Part shown: piece after piece, positions 12,382-23,439 of the stretch
Position numbering within the stretch: the first letter of the stretch is position 1
Layout of the letters: every line of letters begins with the position of its first letter
From: Tipula vernalis
Taxonomy: Eukaryota > Arthropoda > Insecta > Diptera > Tipulidae
Assembly (NCBI GenBank): GCA_958295665.1
Contig: OY282560.1
Coordinates: 261,277,368-261,341,367 of the forward strand
Direction: 5' to 3'
Length of the DNA: 64,000 nt
Made by a program: the position numbers and the translations under genes
Notes under the pieces: model-generated
What the model was told of the DNA's origin: nothing
Databases searched by the model: none
The model's input: only the letters and a program-made list of their open reading frames with translations

Positions 12382-12653
12382 AATTAAACTCCTATACCTA
12401 ACACATAATTAGTTTGGCATAGATTTATCAAATAAAAATTGATTATTATGTATACTGTTAAATTAAAATAAATAAATGCGTTTGACCTTATAAGTGAACT
12501 TTTATTTCTTCTAAACAATTAAAAATCCATACGGGAATATATTCCCGGCCTAGGCCAGAAAAAATATTCTCGCATGATTATTATTTGTTGCTTAGCAACA
12601 CTTGGGAGGGGCTGACACAGTGATCTTATTCGGAGTTCAACAAATCCACGGAA
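12382..12653. repeat. palindrome cluster downstream of tyrosine recombinase copy 1
   Basis: Three short palindromes sit together: cgggaatatattcccg (12532-12547), ggcctaggcc immediately after it, and tgttgcttagcaaca (about 12587-12601). The first two share sequence with the region upstream of copy 2 (33943-33972: gcctaggcgatagttcccg). This is the best candidate for the 3' end of the copy 1 element, but no target duplication was identified. Confidence 0.5.
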
Positions 12654-13250
12654 GGTGTAGCACATGTCATATGGATAGTTTCCATATGACATGTCCTACA
12701 CCATCCATTTCAAATAAAATTCTACAAATATAAAAGACAAACGGAAAAATCTTTCAATCAAACACAGAGGAAGCAGATGCAGCGGATCATCAGACTGATA
12801 AAATAATAGGTGAGTATTACTACTGAATATATTATTCCTAATATTCAGTTTTGAACCTTATCCCAATAAACCTATCCTCCATTATATCGATATAGCAAAA
12901 TCGATATAATTTCTACTAACCAAGGTAGCATGATATGATAAAATCATATACCAAAAGGCAAATCTTTGTGAACCTCAGTTAACCAGTCGCATGGCAAAGC
13001 GCGGAAGTAAGCGAACAAGAGTCTTTGATCTCATCAACTTACTTCTTGTGAGGGCACATTGAGGCGTCATAGGCCCTACTAATCAATTAGGTCATTTATC
13101 AACACTCTATACCTAACAATAGAGTGTAGATAAAGATAGGATAATATCAAATAACATTAATATTCTAACATTCGTTGCGTTAATTACCACGCATTTCAAT
13201 CCTTAACAAATATATATCGACGGGGTATATAAGAAATATACCATTATAAA
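12654..13250. repeat. run of hairpins of unknown origin
   Basis: Stem-loops in order: 12654-12675 with 12681-12702 (22-bp arms, 21 matched); 12881-12891 with 12900-12910 (11-bp perfect arms); 12933-12939 with 12943-12949, inside a ggta..tacc frame; gaagtaag near 13005 with cttacttc near 13045; 13096-13110 with 13119-13133 (15-bp arms, 14 matched); 13224-13230 with 13236-13242 (7-bp perfect arms). A donor-like ggtgagta occurs near 12810. No protein resemblance. The nature of the region is unknown. Confidence 0.6.
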
Positions 13251-13300
13251 AGTAAAATAACAAATATAACAAGTGGGGGTAGACAAAATATAACACTACC

Positions 13301-13507
13301 ATAGAAATGCCCTCCGACTGTATCCCAGCTAAACTGGACTTCCACAAACCATTCTATGTTAGGTTACCTGACCGGGATGTATGGAGTGCAGGTGAACCAT
13401 CATTTGAGCGAGAGTCCATGGTATGGTTTATAGATGAATCAAAAACGGAAGATGGGGCGGGAGTAAGAATATACACGGGAGTGGCACCGCCCTCTCGAAG
13501 TCTGTAG
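13301..13507 (+). pseudogene. non-LTR retrotransposon RNase H N-terminal fragment
   Basis: The 66-codon frame reads MPSDCIPAKLDFHKPFYV, then LPDRDVWSAGEPS, then MVWFIDESKTEDGAGVRIYTG. This is the linker and first strand of a LINE-type RNase H, where the usual FTDGSK motif with the first catalytic aspartate appears as FIDESK. The remaining catalytic residues are missing; the frame stops at 13507 and the similarity ends there. GC-richer than the flanks. It is in the same orientation as the reverse-transcriptase fragment at 9820-10365 and may derive from the same element, with the tyrosine-recombinase element lying between them. Confidence 0.75.
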
Positions 13508-14652
13508 TGATTCACTCTTGTAACTCGTTTATTCAATTCATTTATCCCTACAATTGTTCGAAATATAACCCATTTCGACTATTAAATATTATTATATTTA
13601 AATGTTTTTGAACAGCTCTTTTAAGTTTAGTAGTGACAACTACAGAATATTTTGACAACTACCATATTCTAGGTTTGTTTCTGTACTATTTAATAAAATT
13701 TTGGACACATTTAGTGCAACAACTAAAATCTTTACCACCATTTTTTGTCGGTATCGGCAACTAACATTCTTAGCAAATACACTTTTGCTTATTTAAATAC
13801 ACTTAATAATTTTGATTTTAAATCATAGTATATCCACTTGTCATTTGTACCCAATAACTAATTTATATATTAAATTTTTCTTGAAAGGAGATTCCAATGC
13901 TGACTTTTTAAGGCCATATGAATCGTACCTAGTATTTTTGCATTGTATCAATTTTGTTTATATTGTTTGTTAAAAAATTTGTGAAAATTGTGAACTTAAA
14001 AATTTTGGAAATAAATAAATTAAAAAAATAAGTAAAATAAATAACAACTGTTAATGAAATATTGAATAAATTCTACAATCCAAATTCATGATATTGGATT
14101 GTCAGAAATTAGCCGAAAATAGACATGTCGGCTCATTTTTAATAAGTGCGTTGTCGGAGTGTTACTTTGTAAGTACCTATAGATAGTATTTATGAAAATT
14201 AAGCTACGATATAAGGAAATTATGGCCGATCTCCTTCACGGCCAATATTTTAACCAGAAATTGAACTAGTAGTTATAATGTCAATGATGTATAATAACAA
14301 TTGCCGATTTCTGGATATATTTATCGGATGGTCATGACATTTTTACACTATAAAATAGTTCAATTTGCAAATATTGTACCCTCCATCATCATTCGGTGTA
14401 CCGTTTAACACTAATTTATGCTTTTTAAATAACAATAAAAATTATAGCAAGAGAATTGGAATCGTCTCAATTGAAAAGCGATGAGGATACCCAATTTCTT
14501 TGAAATAAAACGCTAAGGCGGCTATAGGGGCAACCAGCCAATCAGGAATAACTTAAAGTAAGAACGCGATATACAGAAAATGCATGTCACCGACCAGCGA
14601 ACCTTTAAGAAATTTTTGTTCAATTCATCTGTCACTTAACAGAGCGAATATT
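13508..14652. other. AT-rich stretch, no gene seen
   Basis: Small inverted repeats occur (for example atccaaattcatgatattggat near 14078), but no protein-family resemblance. It ends at the Harbinger target site. Confidence 0.4.
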
Positions 14653-14893
14653 GGGTGTTTTTTTATTCATTCCGAATATTCCGAACTTTCCGAAAGTGAT
14701 TTGTTTATTTATTCTATGTATTATATTCCATCTTTTCTATTTTTTTTATTTATTTAGAATATTCCGAACGCATTCTGTTTCTACCATATCAAATGTCGCA
14801 TAAAAAGAATATTCTCTAAATTGTCAGTCTTCAATTGTCTTCAATTCTTCATCCATACCACATTTACAGATTTATATTCAATCAAAAATAATT

Positions 14894-15550
14894 GATAATT
14901 ATAATGAAGGTAAGTGTTTATTATTCATGTGCGCTATAATTATTTGTTTTTTGCGCATTTGTATTAGAATAGTTATGTTTTTAATTTCAGGCAAAGACAA
15001 ATTTATATGGAGTCCGGGGGATATTGGATGGCTAGTAAATATATTCATCGAAAACTCCACATCGGTTGATAAATATTCCAAAAAAAATAAGTGTGGACCG
15101 ATATTGCCAGTAATTTTCTTGCAAACGTTATAAGAATTTTAATTGTTACTAATATTATTAATTTTATTCTTAGATCACCTTTCGAGTACAAGAAATAAAA
15201 TGGTCACTGCCGAGCAAATGGCAAATGGAAAGAACTAAAGTCCCTGTACAAACATGTAAGGGACCACAATAATATAAGCGACAATTCACACAAAAGTGAA
15301 CCCTCCTGCAATCTGCTCCATCAGTGACGCCGATGTCACAGTAAACCGAAGTAATGCCTCTAGAAAAGATTACGATTTTATCGACTTGATAGAAGAAAGG
15401 CCGATAGTAGCTCCGAATTCTTCGCTCAAGAGAAAAAGGAAAACGAAAGACGATCTGAAATCTGCTGAAAAAAGCAAAAGACACACCAAAAAAATGGCAA
15501 GGACGGATACATTTTTGCACCTTTTTCAAAAGCTGATTGAAAAGATATAG
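14894..15550 (+). pseudogene. Harbinger-associated trihelix (Myb/SANT or MADF-like) DNA-binding protein
   Basis: A possible short first exon at 14894-14899 (ATGAAG, then gtaagt) is followed by an acceptor (ttatttcag) near 14990. Exon 2 reads GKDKFIWSPGDIGWLVNIFIEN, the first helix of a trihelix domain. After frame changes, a second conserved piece GKWKELKSLYKHVRDHNN appears at about 15215-15280, and a C-terminal basic tail (SLKRKRKTKDDLKSAEKSKR) at 15415-15490, a likely nuclear signal, before a stop at 15550. The exon junction phase does not fit this ATG simply, so the true start is uncertain. At least one frameshift separates the domain halves. It is convergent with the transposase. Confidence 0.65.
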
Positions 15551-15639
15551 ATTCTACATTTTTTTTTTTTTTAAATTAAATTTATGATTTATTTGTGTAC
15601 TAGTTATATATTGAATAAATGAATGAATTAATAACTGAA

Positions 15640-16863
15640 TTAAATAATAAAAATTGTTATGGCATTATTCAAGTATTTAAAATTCTTAGGATTTGGTTTC
15701 GCTTTATATTGCCGTTTCTGTCAATATTTGTCATTAGCGGATCGTTGCTTCCATCATCACTATCAGTGTGAAACTCATCTGGCATGTTGTCTTGCTCGAA
15801 TCAGGTCGGGGCGTCTCGTGTTCAACCAGTTAAGGCGTCGAAATGTGCCTTATAGTAAGCCAAACGCCCGTTCGACAGTGACCCTAGCTGAAGAATGAGC
15901 TTTATTATATGTTTGATGTTCATGCGTTAAATTGCATGTATCCTTGAAGGGAGTCATCAGATACGGTTTTAATCCATATCCAAGGTCGCTCACCATGTGT
16001 TGCTCTTCAGGAAAACTATTTCATCTAAATGATATACAGTAATTAATGAATTAAAGTAAATTAAGTAAATAATTAACAAACTATTAGATATTTTATGAAA
16101 TAAACTGAACCGCTTCGCCTGCGTAGCAATCTATAAATCACATCTTCTCGTCACAAACACCTTGCACCAAAATAGAATGAAATTTTTTCCTGTTCAAGTA
16201 AGCATTTTGATATTCTTGAGGTGTTGGAATGGCAATGTGTGATCCATCAATGCAACCGATGATTCCTAAAAATATGTTTATTTTTAGTTTATAGTATAAT
16301 ATTGTCCTATACTGCCTATATATAGAATATGGATACCTAGTTTTAGTCAGGAAGTGGTTTGCTGTTTCGAGAGCTTTTCCTGACGATGGCCAGTCGATAA
16401 CTTTTTTCGTGGTTTAATTTTAAAATAGTCTTGCAAATGTCGAAGACTACTTTCCAGCAACCATAAATTGATACCCCAAATCTGTCCGATACAGATCTAT
16501 AAAAATATAATATGTTTAACGTATTCATATAAGAACATATTAACTAAAAATGTTACCTGAAACATTCGGTGTTCGCCAAATAGCATATTGTCATGATTAA
16601 TTGCTTCTCTAGGGCGATATATCGATGTATTTACTTTAAAGATGTGATATTTCTTGAAACAATTTTTCCATTGTACCGGGCACCATTCGAAAATGAACCC
16701 TAAATTGTTCACCACTGAACGAACAAATTGTATTTTCATAATACAATAAATTTTTGGGGTTAGTTGGTTTATTTTCATCGTCCGAAACACTTGAATCACT
16801 GTCGAATAAGTCCCAACTGATTTTGACACATAAGGCTATTCCAATAATCTTTTTTCGATCCAT
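15640..16863 (-). pseudogene. PIF/Harbinger DDE transposase
   Basis: From ATG at 16863 the protein starts MDRKKIIGIALCVKIS and leads to FSGEQFRVHFRMVPGTMEKL, the helix-rich N-terminus of Harbinger nucleases. Frame-shifted continuation gives RSVSDRFGVSIYGCWKVVFD (a helix-turn-helix), then FLGIIGCIDGSHIAIPTP with the first catalytic aspartate, and QEYQNAYLNRKKFHSI. The second-aspartate region is truncated after FIDCYAGEAVQ. The C-terminal part survives as SSARVTVERAFGLL, with the catalytic glutamate, and ends near 15660 in DEFHTDSDDGSNDPL. Total length would be close to the usual 350-400 residues, but stops, at least two frameshifts and an internal deletion make it a pseudogene. Confidence 0.85.
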
Positions 16864-16993
16864 TATTTAAGTATTTAATATTTTCATTTATTGGAATAAA
16901 TGGAATACGTTTTTGAAAGCTTGTGTTTTTTTATTACATTTCGGTATTCTATTCCTTCTATTCTTTCTGTAGAATGAATATAAAAAATCACCT

Positions 16994-18784
16994 ATTAATG
17001 TGCAAACTGAATGATATGTCAGAATACATCAAAATTTTCACAGCACACTTTTCCTAAAAATAATAAATTTTGCTGAGTACCTTTACCTTAATGACAAAAT
17101 TCACTTTTTCCTCTTTCACAATCACCGTTATTTCGTTAGTTTTTCCACTTTAGCCAAATAATTAACACATCATGAAGAAACGCCTAAAAGTTTGGGTTTG
17201 TACCGATTGATGAAATACGTGATGCTAGAACTTAGATTTAATTATCTTTTAGTTTGCAATCTTAATATTAACAGGAAAGGACAAATGGAATTGAAAGGTT
17301 TGCTGCCTGAATAATATAAAATAGATTTAGTAATTATAGAAATTCTTGATTGGTCGACTTTGTGTTAAGTATATTCTTCTGTGCGCTTTATTTTTCATTT
17401 ACAGAAACTCATTTTTCAATGCCTCATTCGCGTTATGCTCATCGAATTTCACATTTAATAAGTCTGACAACTAATTTAAACATCATTCTCGAACATGTAT
17501 GAGTAGTTATAGAAAACCAAAAGATAACATTAAAGAAAATGAAAATGCCAATTAAAATTGATTGTCAACTCAATTAATTTCCATAAAATGTGTATTTAAC
17601 ATAAAAACAAAAAAGAAGATAAAATGTATTGCAATTAATATTTTCATCTTTTAAATATTTCCAATTATTATTATTTTAATACTTATTGAAAAATGAATTA
17701 AGTTCTCTACAAAAACAGAAGAATATTATCTTAAAGAATATTACAGAATAATAACCATTTGAATTAGTTTTAATAATAATAATTTCAGTTTTGCTCTTCT
17801 TATTCTTGGATTTATTTAATATTATCTTAAGAAAAAAAAAAAAAAAAAACAGATTAAAATGTATCTGGTAACTTTTTGAAAGAAAATTTTTATTGGCATT
17901 TTGACAATATTGATGTGTTTATTTATTATGTTTAATGTACAGATTGTACTCGTATATAGACGTAGAAGAAGGACGATAGGAATACATCCAATAAATTAGT
18001 CCTTAGTCATCAAGATCAATAATATTATCTACCTAAACCTAAAAGGTAGTTGTACTAGTACATACCGAGTATTTTTAAAGAATTTGATTTATGATATAGG
18101 CAATGAACAAACAAAAATGTTTCTATAGCGTTTTGTGTTTTGTCATACTACTTATTAATATGAACATTTTGATGACAACTCAATTTCAACTAAGTATGTG
18201 TGTATAAGGAGTCTTTATTTTCCAAATTTACTCCCTCATTTAAAATGACATTAAATAAGAAACAAAACAAAAAAATTACTAATACACCAAAAAATCGAAT
18301 TGTATTTTTTTTATTTTTCTAATTTATTTAATACAAGAAAAAAATAGACATTTTTATCGTTAAAACCATAAAAACAATTATGTCTCTTTTAATTTAAACA
18401 ATTAGAAAAACAGTCGATCGATTATTCCTTAATTATACTTCCACGATTTTAATGACTTTTGAGTTATAATTAAACTGGCTTGTAGGTTTTAGATAAGGTT
18501 GTGTTAAACGAGGCACATGCACTACCATTTATTTTACGTTAAATTTAAAGATTTGACTTGACTCGATAATCTGATCGTGTGTTGGGTTTCCAGCAAACAG
18601 AACGATTCAATCATTTTTAGTTTAAAAACTGTACCATTACCACAACTACCCCTACCCTTTACCACAACTCCACCTTTTTTGAAAAAGCTTAAAGTAAGAT
18701 GAATGCCGCGGATTTGTTGAAAAATTTTATTTTTGTTTGTTGTTAAGCAATATAAGAGATTTTTAAAAAATATTTGCTTGTTAG
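16994..18784. other. AT-rich stretch, no gene seen
   Basis: No coding resemblance. Homopolymer-rich, with an A-run near 17830. Confidence 0.4.
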
Positions 18785-18940
18785 GCGGGTATTACATTAT
18801 CACATTTATATAATTATATTTTTTTACAAAGAAAATATTGTTATATTTGGCTTCAAGAAGCTAAATATAACAGTATTTTCTTTGTAAAAAAATATAATTA
18901 TATTTATATAATTATATAAATGTGATAATATAATACCCGC
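18785..18940. mobile_element. 156-bp fold-back MITE with 5-bp target duplication
   Basis: The left arm gcgggtattacattatcaca.. and the right arm ending ..tgtgataatataatacccgc are inverse copies over about 70 bases. They meet at a short loop (ttggcttcaagaagctaa). GTTAG precedes (18780-18784) and follows (18941-18945) the element, a perfect 5-bp target-site duplication. No coding capacity. The right arm carries a roughly 14-bp extra repeat of the attatat unit. Confidence 0.85.
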
Positions 18941-18969
18941 GTTAGAGTATTTAATTCACTTTTTTCGTT

Positions 18970-20376
18970 CGAGGTTGAAAGGCCGAATGTCGAAAGGCTG
19001 AAAGCCGAATGTCGAAAGGCTGAAAGCCGAAAGGCCGAATGTCGTATGGCCGAATGTGTCGAAAGGCCGAATGTCGAAAGGCGGATTGTGTCGAAAGGCC
19101 GAATGGGTCGAATGTCGAAAGGCCGAATGGGTCGAAATTAATTGATTGAAATCAATATTTAAAACCATTAAATTTATTTCTTACTGTAAAATTATTTAAA
19201 TATACAGAAAATACATGCTAATAAATCCTGTCATGCATATTGATGTGATCAAATTTTGTCGTTAAATAAAATTTATTTATTTTTCTATAATTAATTCATT
19301 TTTAACAATGACAAAAATATGACAAAAAAAACGTAAGAATATTTTATTATTTAAGGCTATTTACTATTAAACATTTTTATATAAAAATGTTGATAAAAAT
19401 AAAAATTTTGGTTTTAATAAAAATATAAATTTTGAAAATTGTCATTCATAAAAAGATGAAAAATTAAAATCAATTTGGGTTGGGTATAATATCTCGAAAA
19501 ACGTCATATCGATATCACAATTTCGAAATCGAAATCTCGAATTTCAAAATCCCGAATTTCGAAATATCGAAATTTTAAAATCTTCAAATCAAAGTCGCGA
19601 GTTATCTCGAATTCCGAATAATTAATATAGTTAATCATATCGCTTTTACTGATAGTTCTCTCACAAAATTTTCAAGTTATTTTGTGGTTGGCTTAATTCG
19701 TTGGGCTAGTATCGAAGAATATATTGGAGCGAATTGCGGATTCGTGATAAATTAGTGTATGCTTCGTCAACCTTGCAGACATAGTTCAAAGGAATTGTAT
19801 CACTCGTATCGCTTCTACCGATAAATGTACCACAAATGTTTCAAGTTGTGAAAAAAGTCTAAAACTGCCTATAAAATTGAATGCTTTCATTTATTTTAAG
19901 CAAAATATTTTTCCTGGATTTTTTTCTGGATTTTTACTTTTCAATTATTCTGGATTTTAAAATTTCTGGATTTGTTTTTGGGCAAATGTAATGATCCCAA
20001 AAATATTGTATATTTTCTACTTAAATTCAAGAAAAAATTTTTATTTTAATTTTTTGTGTTTCGAGATAAAAAAATTCGAGAAATTTGTCAGCGATATTCT
20101 AAAATTTGATATTTTGAAACTGAATCAAAAATTTTATTCGATATTTTGTTTATTCAATATTTTGATTTTGCAAGGTTTTAGCACTATCCCATCAATTTCG
20201 ACACAAACGGCCTCTCGACAATCGGCCTTTCGTCACAATCGGCCTTTCGACCTATTGGGTCTTTCGACACATTCGGCCTTTCGAAATTCGGCTTTTCAAT
20301 ATTCGGTCTTTAGACCATTTCGGCCTTTCGACAATCGGCCTTTCGACATTAGCCATTCGACATTCGGCCTACCACC
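18970..20376. mobile_element. composite fold-back element with inverted minisatellite ends
   Basis: From 18973 to about 19137 a minisatellite repeats ggccgaatgtcgaaa and variants on the plus strand. From 20196 to 20371 the inverse (tttcgacattcggcc) repeats. The outermost bases match as inverted repeats: gaggttgaaaggccgaatgt on the left, and gaggtggtaggccgaatgt when the right is read in reverse. Terminal inverted repeats built of short tandem units are the hallmark of Foldback/Galileo-like transposons. The 1.06-kb middle is AT-rich and holds a second simple repeat (tcgaaat type, 19493-19612) but no transposase. Confidence 0.65.
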
Positions 20377-21185
20377 TCTATTCCACTTTTTTATGTTTAT
20401 AATGAAATTTTTTTTTTTGGTTTTTGAGCTTAATTTTAATTTTTTTATTAATTTTTTAATTAAAAAATTAATAAAAAAGAGTATGTTGTGTAGTTATAAA
20501 GTAGTTCATGTTTTCAGCCATCATTTTGTCATTTTCCAACAAATCATATTTTACGGTATACCCATATTCCTACCTTTCAAATGATGTATTCTTCATTGCT
20601 CGCAAAGTAGCTATGGAGCACTGTAAACATAACTATATACCTGGCAGCCTAACTCTATAATTAAGTTGGTCAACAAACCCCTTCCTATACCCGAATACCC
20701 TCAACATCATATTGATTGGAGGGTAAAGCTAATCAGCCAATGCTTGTACTTAGTTATATACATAAATAATGAAATTTAAAGGCTAAAAATGAGGTTTCAT
20801 CTCAATGTAGCTAAGTTTTTTAATTTTTTCATTATCCGTGCACCATAATTTGAAATGGAGATTTAAACAGAACAAACAAGCTGTCTTCAGGTTTAAGCAG
20901 CTTATTTTTATTATTTACCACTTAGTTAGTTTATTAGAATTTGAAGACTTCGGGTGTTCTTAAATCAATAGTTTTATTTGCCATTAAAATAACGGATCTT
21001 ACCTTCATCAAAGATCTGCAAAGAAATAAAAAATGGTTTCATTATTATAATACAAAGAAATAAAAAATGGTTTCATTATTATAATTTGTAACATCTAACT
21101 TATTAAACTACATAATATGAGCTGAAAAGTTTCTGTATTGAAACTTAGATGGTACTGTAATAAGTTATCATTATTAAATTTTGAA
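20377..21185. other. intergenic with a 34-bp tandem duplication
   Basis: At 21019-21052 and 21053-21085 a unit starting caaagaaataaaaaatggtt occurs twice in tandem and is nearly identical, suggesting a recent slip or duplication. Nothing else was recognised. Confidence 0.6.
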
Positions 21186-21650
21186 AACAGAATCTTTTAT
21201 TTGGCGCCATTTACATTTTGAAGTCGATCTGTCATTTAGTTTGCGTTTCAGAAGCAACAACGTATTGTGCATTTTGTGAAAAAAGCATACATTTTTAATT
21301 CACAGTGCAGTTTGTTGAATGGCTTATCAGCAACCGATATCGAAAAGGATATGGTTCAAACTTTGGATGAGTTTAAACGATCCCATTAAAATTGTCCGGT
21401 TTTGAGTCGGTCAATTAATCCTGGTCGCACTTTGACGAGTGCCAACATCGAAAATGATTCAAAATCCATGATATTGTGTTGAGCGATCGCAAAGTGGAGT
21501 TGAATGACATTGCTGATATCTTAAACATTTCGAAAGAACATATAGAAAATGCATATGAAAAAGGTTAAAGCAAGATGGATGACGCCGTTCGCTTACTATC
21601 GATCAAAAACGCGAGCAAGTATTCATTTCACATTTCAAAATTCAATGCTC
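21186..21650 (+). pseudogene. mariner transposase relic
   Basis: In the plus strand, KIHDIVLSDRKVELNDIADI followed by LNISKEHI (about 21455-21545) matches the second helix-turn-helix of mos1-type mariners. This is followed after a frameshift by KVKARWMTPFAYY and RSKTRA, a decayed KWVPRLLT..QKRER block. Upstream sequence (21186-21450) fits the expected position of the N-terminus but is too degraded to read. No catalytic residues remain. It is a third mariner lineage in the window. Confidence 0.7.
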
Positions 21651-23439
21651 CAGTGTGAAAACACAAAATGGAACTATTTCCTATTAATTTACGAAATTTA
21701 TTTCAAAAAAAGTGTATAAAACGTTGTATGCCACTCGTGAGCAAAGAGATATTATCCACTCGGGATACTGTCCAAACTTATCCTACATTTTGTTTACTAT
21801 TATGTTACCATATTTTTTCATCACTTTTATTTGTTTGAATTTTTTTTACTCGGGCTCCTTCGATTCTTCTAAATAAATTGCTTGATTTAAACTGTAATGT
21901 TTTATAAAATTATGAGGAGAGGCTTGTGAGTTTGCAGATGTACCGGGTTAATTCTGTCAATTACAGTTTAATTACCCAATAATATCATTTATAACTAAAT
22001 TAAACTGGGGGTTACTAATGATAAACTGATTTTAAAACTACATTCAAACCAATAAAATGAAATACATGTCCAAATAATAAAAATACTATAAAACATATTT
22101 CATATCATTACAATCTTTCTTTATAACTAAATTATTTGAATTCAAAAATATACAATTCCCTTATCATCAAGCCATCAGCTGAGCGATTATCAATCAATTT
22201 TATTTACTTATTAATATTAAAACAACAAATATTATAATATTTTAATAAATTTGTAAAATATTCTATAGATCTAGAAATATTATTTTTCATTAAATTTTCC
22301 TGTTTTCTTTGGTATAAATAAATTTTGAAGTGTAAAATTTCACTGTATTTTTCTATGTAGCTATGCTAAGCAATACAGTAAAAATGAAAATATCATAAAA
22401 AAATATAAATAAAATTTACATTTAAATTGAGCGAAACAAAATAATCAAAGTAAGGAAAATTGAATAAAGATGTTTTCTCATATTTTTCTCAAGAAATAAA
22501 ACCGTACACTAACAACAATAATATAAAAAAAATTCTTTTATATTCTTCTCAACTTGGCAACTTTATTTTTATTTATTTATTAAATTTTTTATTATTATTA
22601 TTATCATATTTTTTTCGTTCTGAGGGGTGTCCCAATCATTAAATATTCATAAATCCATCAAGATGAGAATGAAATACAAAAAAAAAATTTCTTTGAGGAA
22701 AAATAATTTAACAAAAATTGAATAAGTCGAGTGAGGTGATAAAAAATGTTTTCAAGCCTTGAGGAGATTTAAAAATTTTGGAATGAAAATCATGAGTGTT
22801 ATGCTTGAACTTCTTATAATTTTTGACAGTTAACAAGAAAATTTAATATTTATTGACTTTAGATTGCGGATAAAACCAAAAACCATTAAACGGAAAACAT
22901 CTTCGCCAATATTATTGATTTCGGGGCCCAAAAACATTGTTTGCTCCACTGTAGCTAAGCCCTAGCTTAAATACTAATATTGAAGTTTACTTAACTAAAA
23001 TTTTGATAGTATGCACCTTTCCTTTTCCACTCTCAAAAAGTCGGGGAAGATCTGACTATAAGGATCACACATGTTTTTTAGGCGAAATTTTTCGCTAAGC
23101 ACATTAAGATTTTCTCCTTGTATTCTCGTAAACAAAATGCTCTCGGATTGTGTAAGGTTTTGTATTATAGAACGAGAAGGTGTTTTGGAACACATTATCG
23201 AGCAGACATAGTTTAAAAAATAAAAGATTTAAAATATTGTTAATGTGCATTTTATCACTAATGGTTTTGGGCTTTTTATATTTATAATCCAAATGGAAGG
23301 AAAACGCCTATTTAAGGAAATTATAAAGATTTTTGGTTTTTTCTGGCTTTGACTTTCGAATCAGACAGTCTTTTTATTATTTCTCTTCAAAAGTAAATTA
23401 TTTTATATTTTATTTAGTCGCGTTTTTTTATTAGCAAGC
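21651..23439. other. AT-rich stretch, no gene recognised
   Basis: A 66-codon minus-strand frame (22995-23195) has an ordinary amino-acid mix, but I do not recognise it and see no supporting signals. The remainder is AT-rich. Confidence 0.35.

Larger units (their letters stand above)
14653..16993. mobile_element. PIF/Harbinger-type DNA transposon, 2341 bp
   Basis: The left end begins GGGTGTTTTTTTATTCATTC and the right end, read in reverse, AGGTGATTTTTTATATTCATTC; the two pair apart from a 2-base gap and a few mismatches. Both ends are flanked by ATT (14650-14652 and 16994-16996), a 3-bp duplication as expected for this superfamily. Inside are two convergent genes, a DNA-binding ORF on the plus strand (about 14890-15550) and the DDE transposase on the minus strand (16863 to about 15640). 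This is the standard Harbinger content: the transposase needs the Myb/SANT-like partner for nuclear import and end recognition. Both genes are broken, so the copy is dead. Confidence 0.85.

Noticed and set aside
15170..15529. 119-codon minus-strand frame
   Set aside because: Antisense to the Harbinger trihelix ORF, which matches a family on the plus strand.
18956..19168. 70-codon minus-strand frame
   Set aside because: It is the minisatellite read in reverse.
19991..20584. 197-codon open frame, the second longest continuous frame without a known family match
   Set aside because: It runs across the inverted minisatellite array and AT-rich flanks; its repeated FRHSAFRPF-like residues come from the tandem unit.
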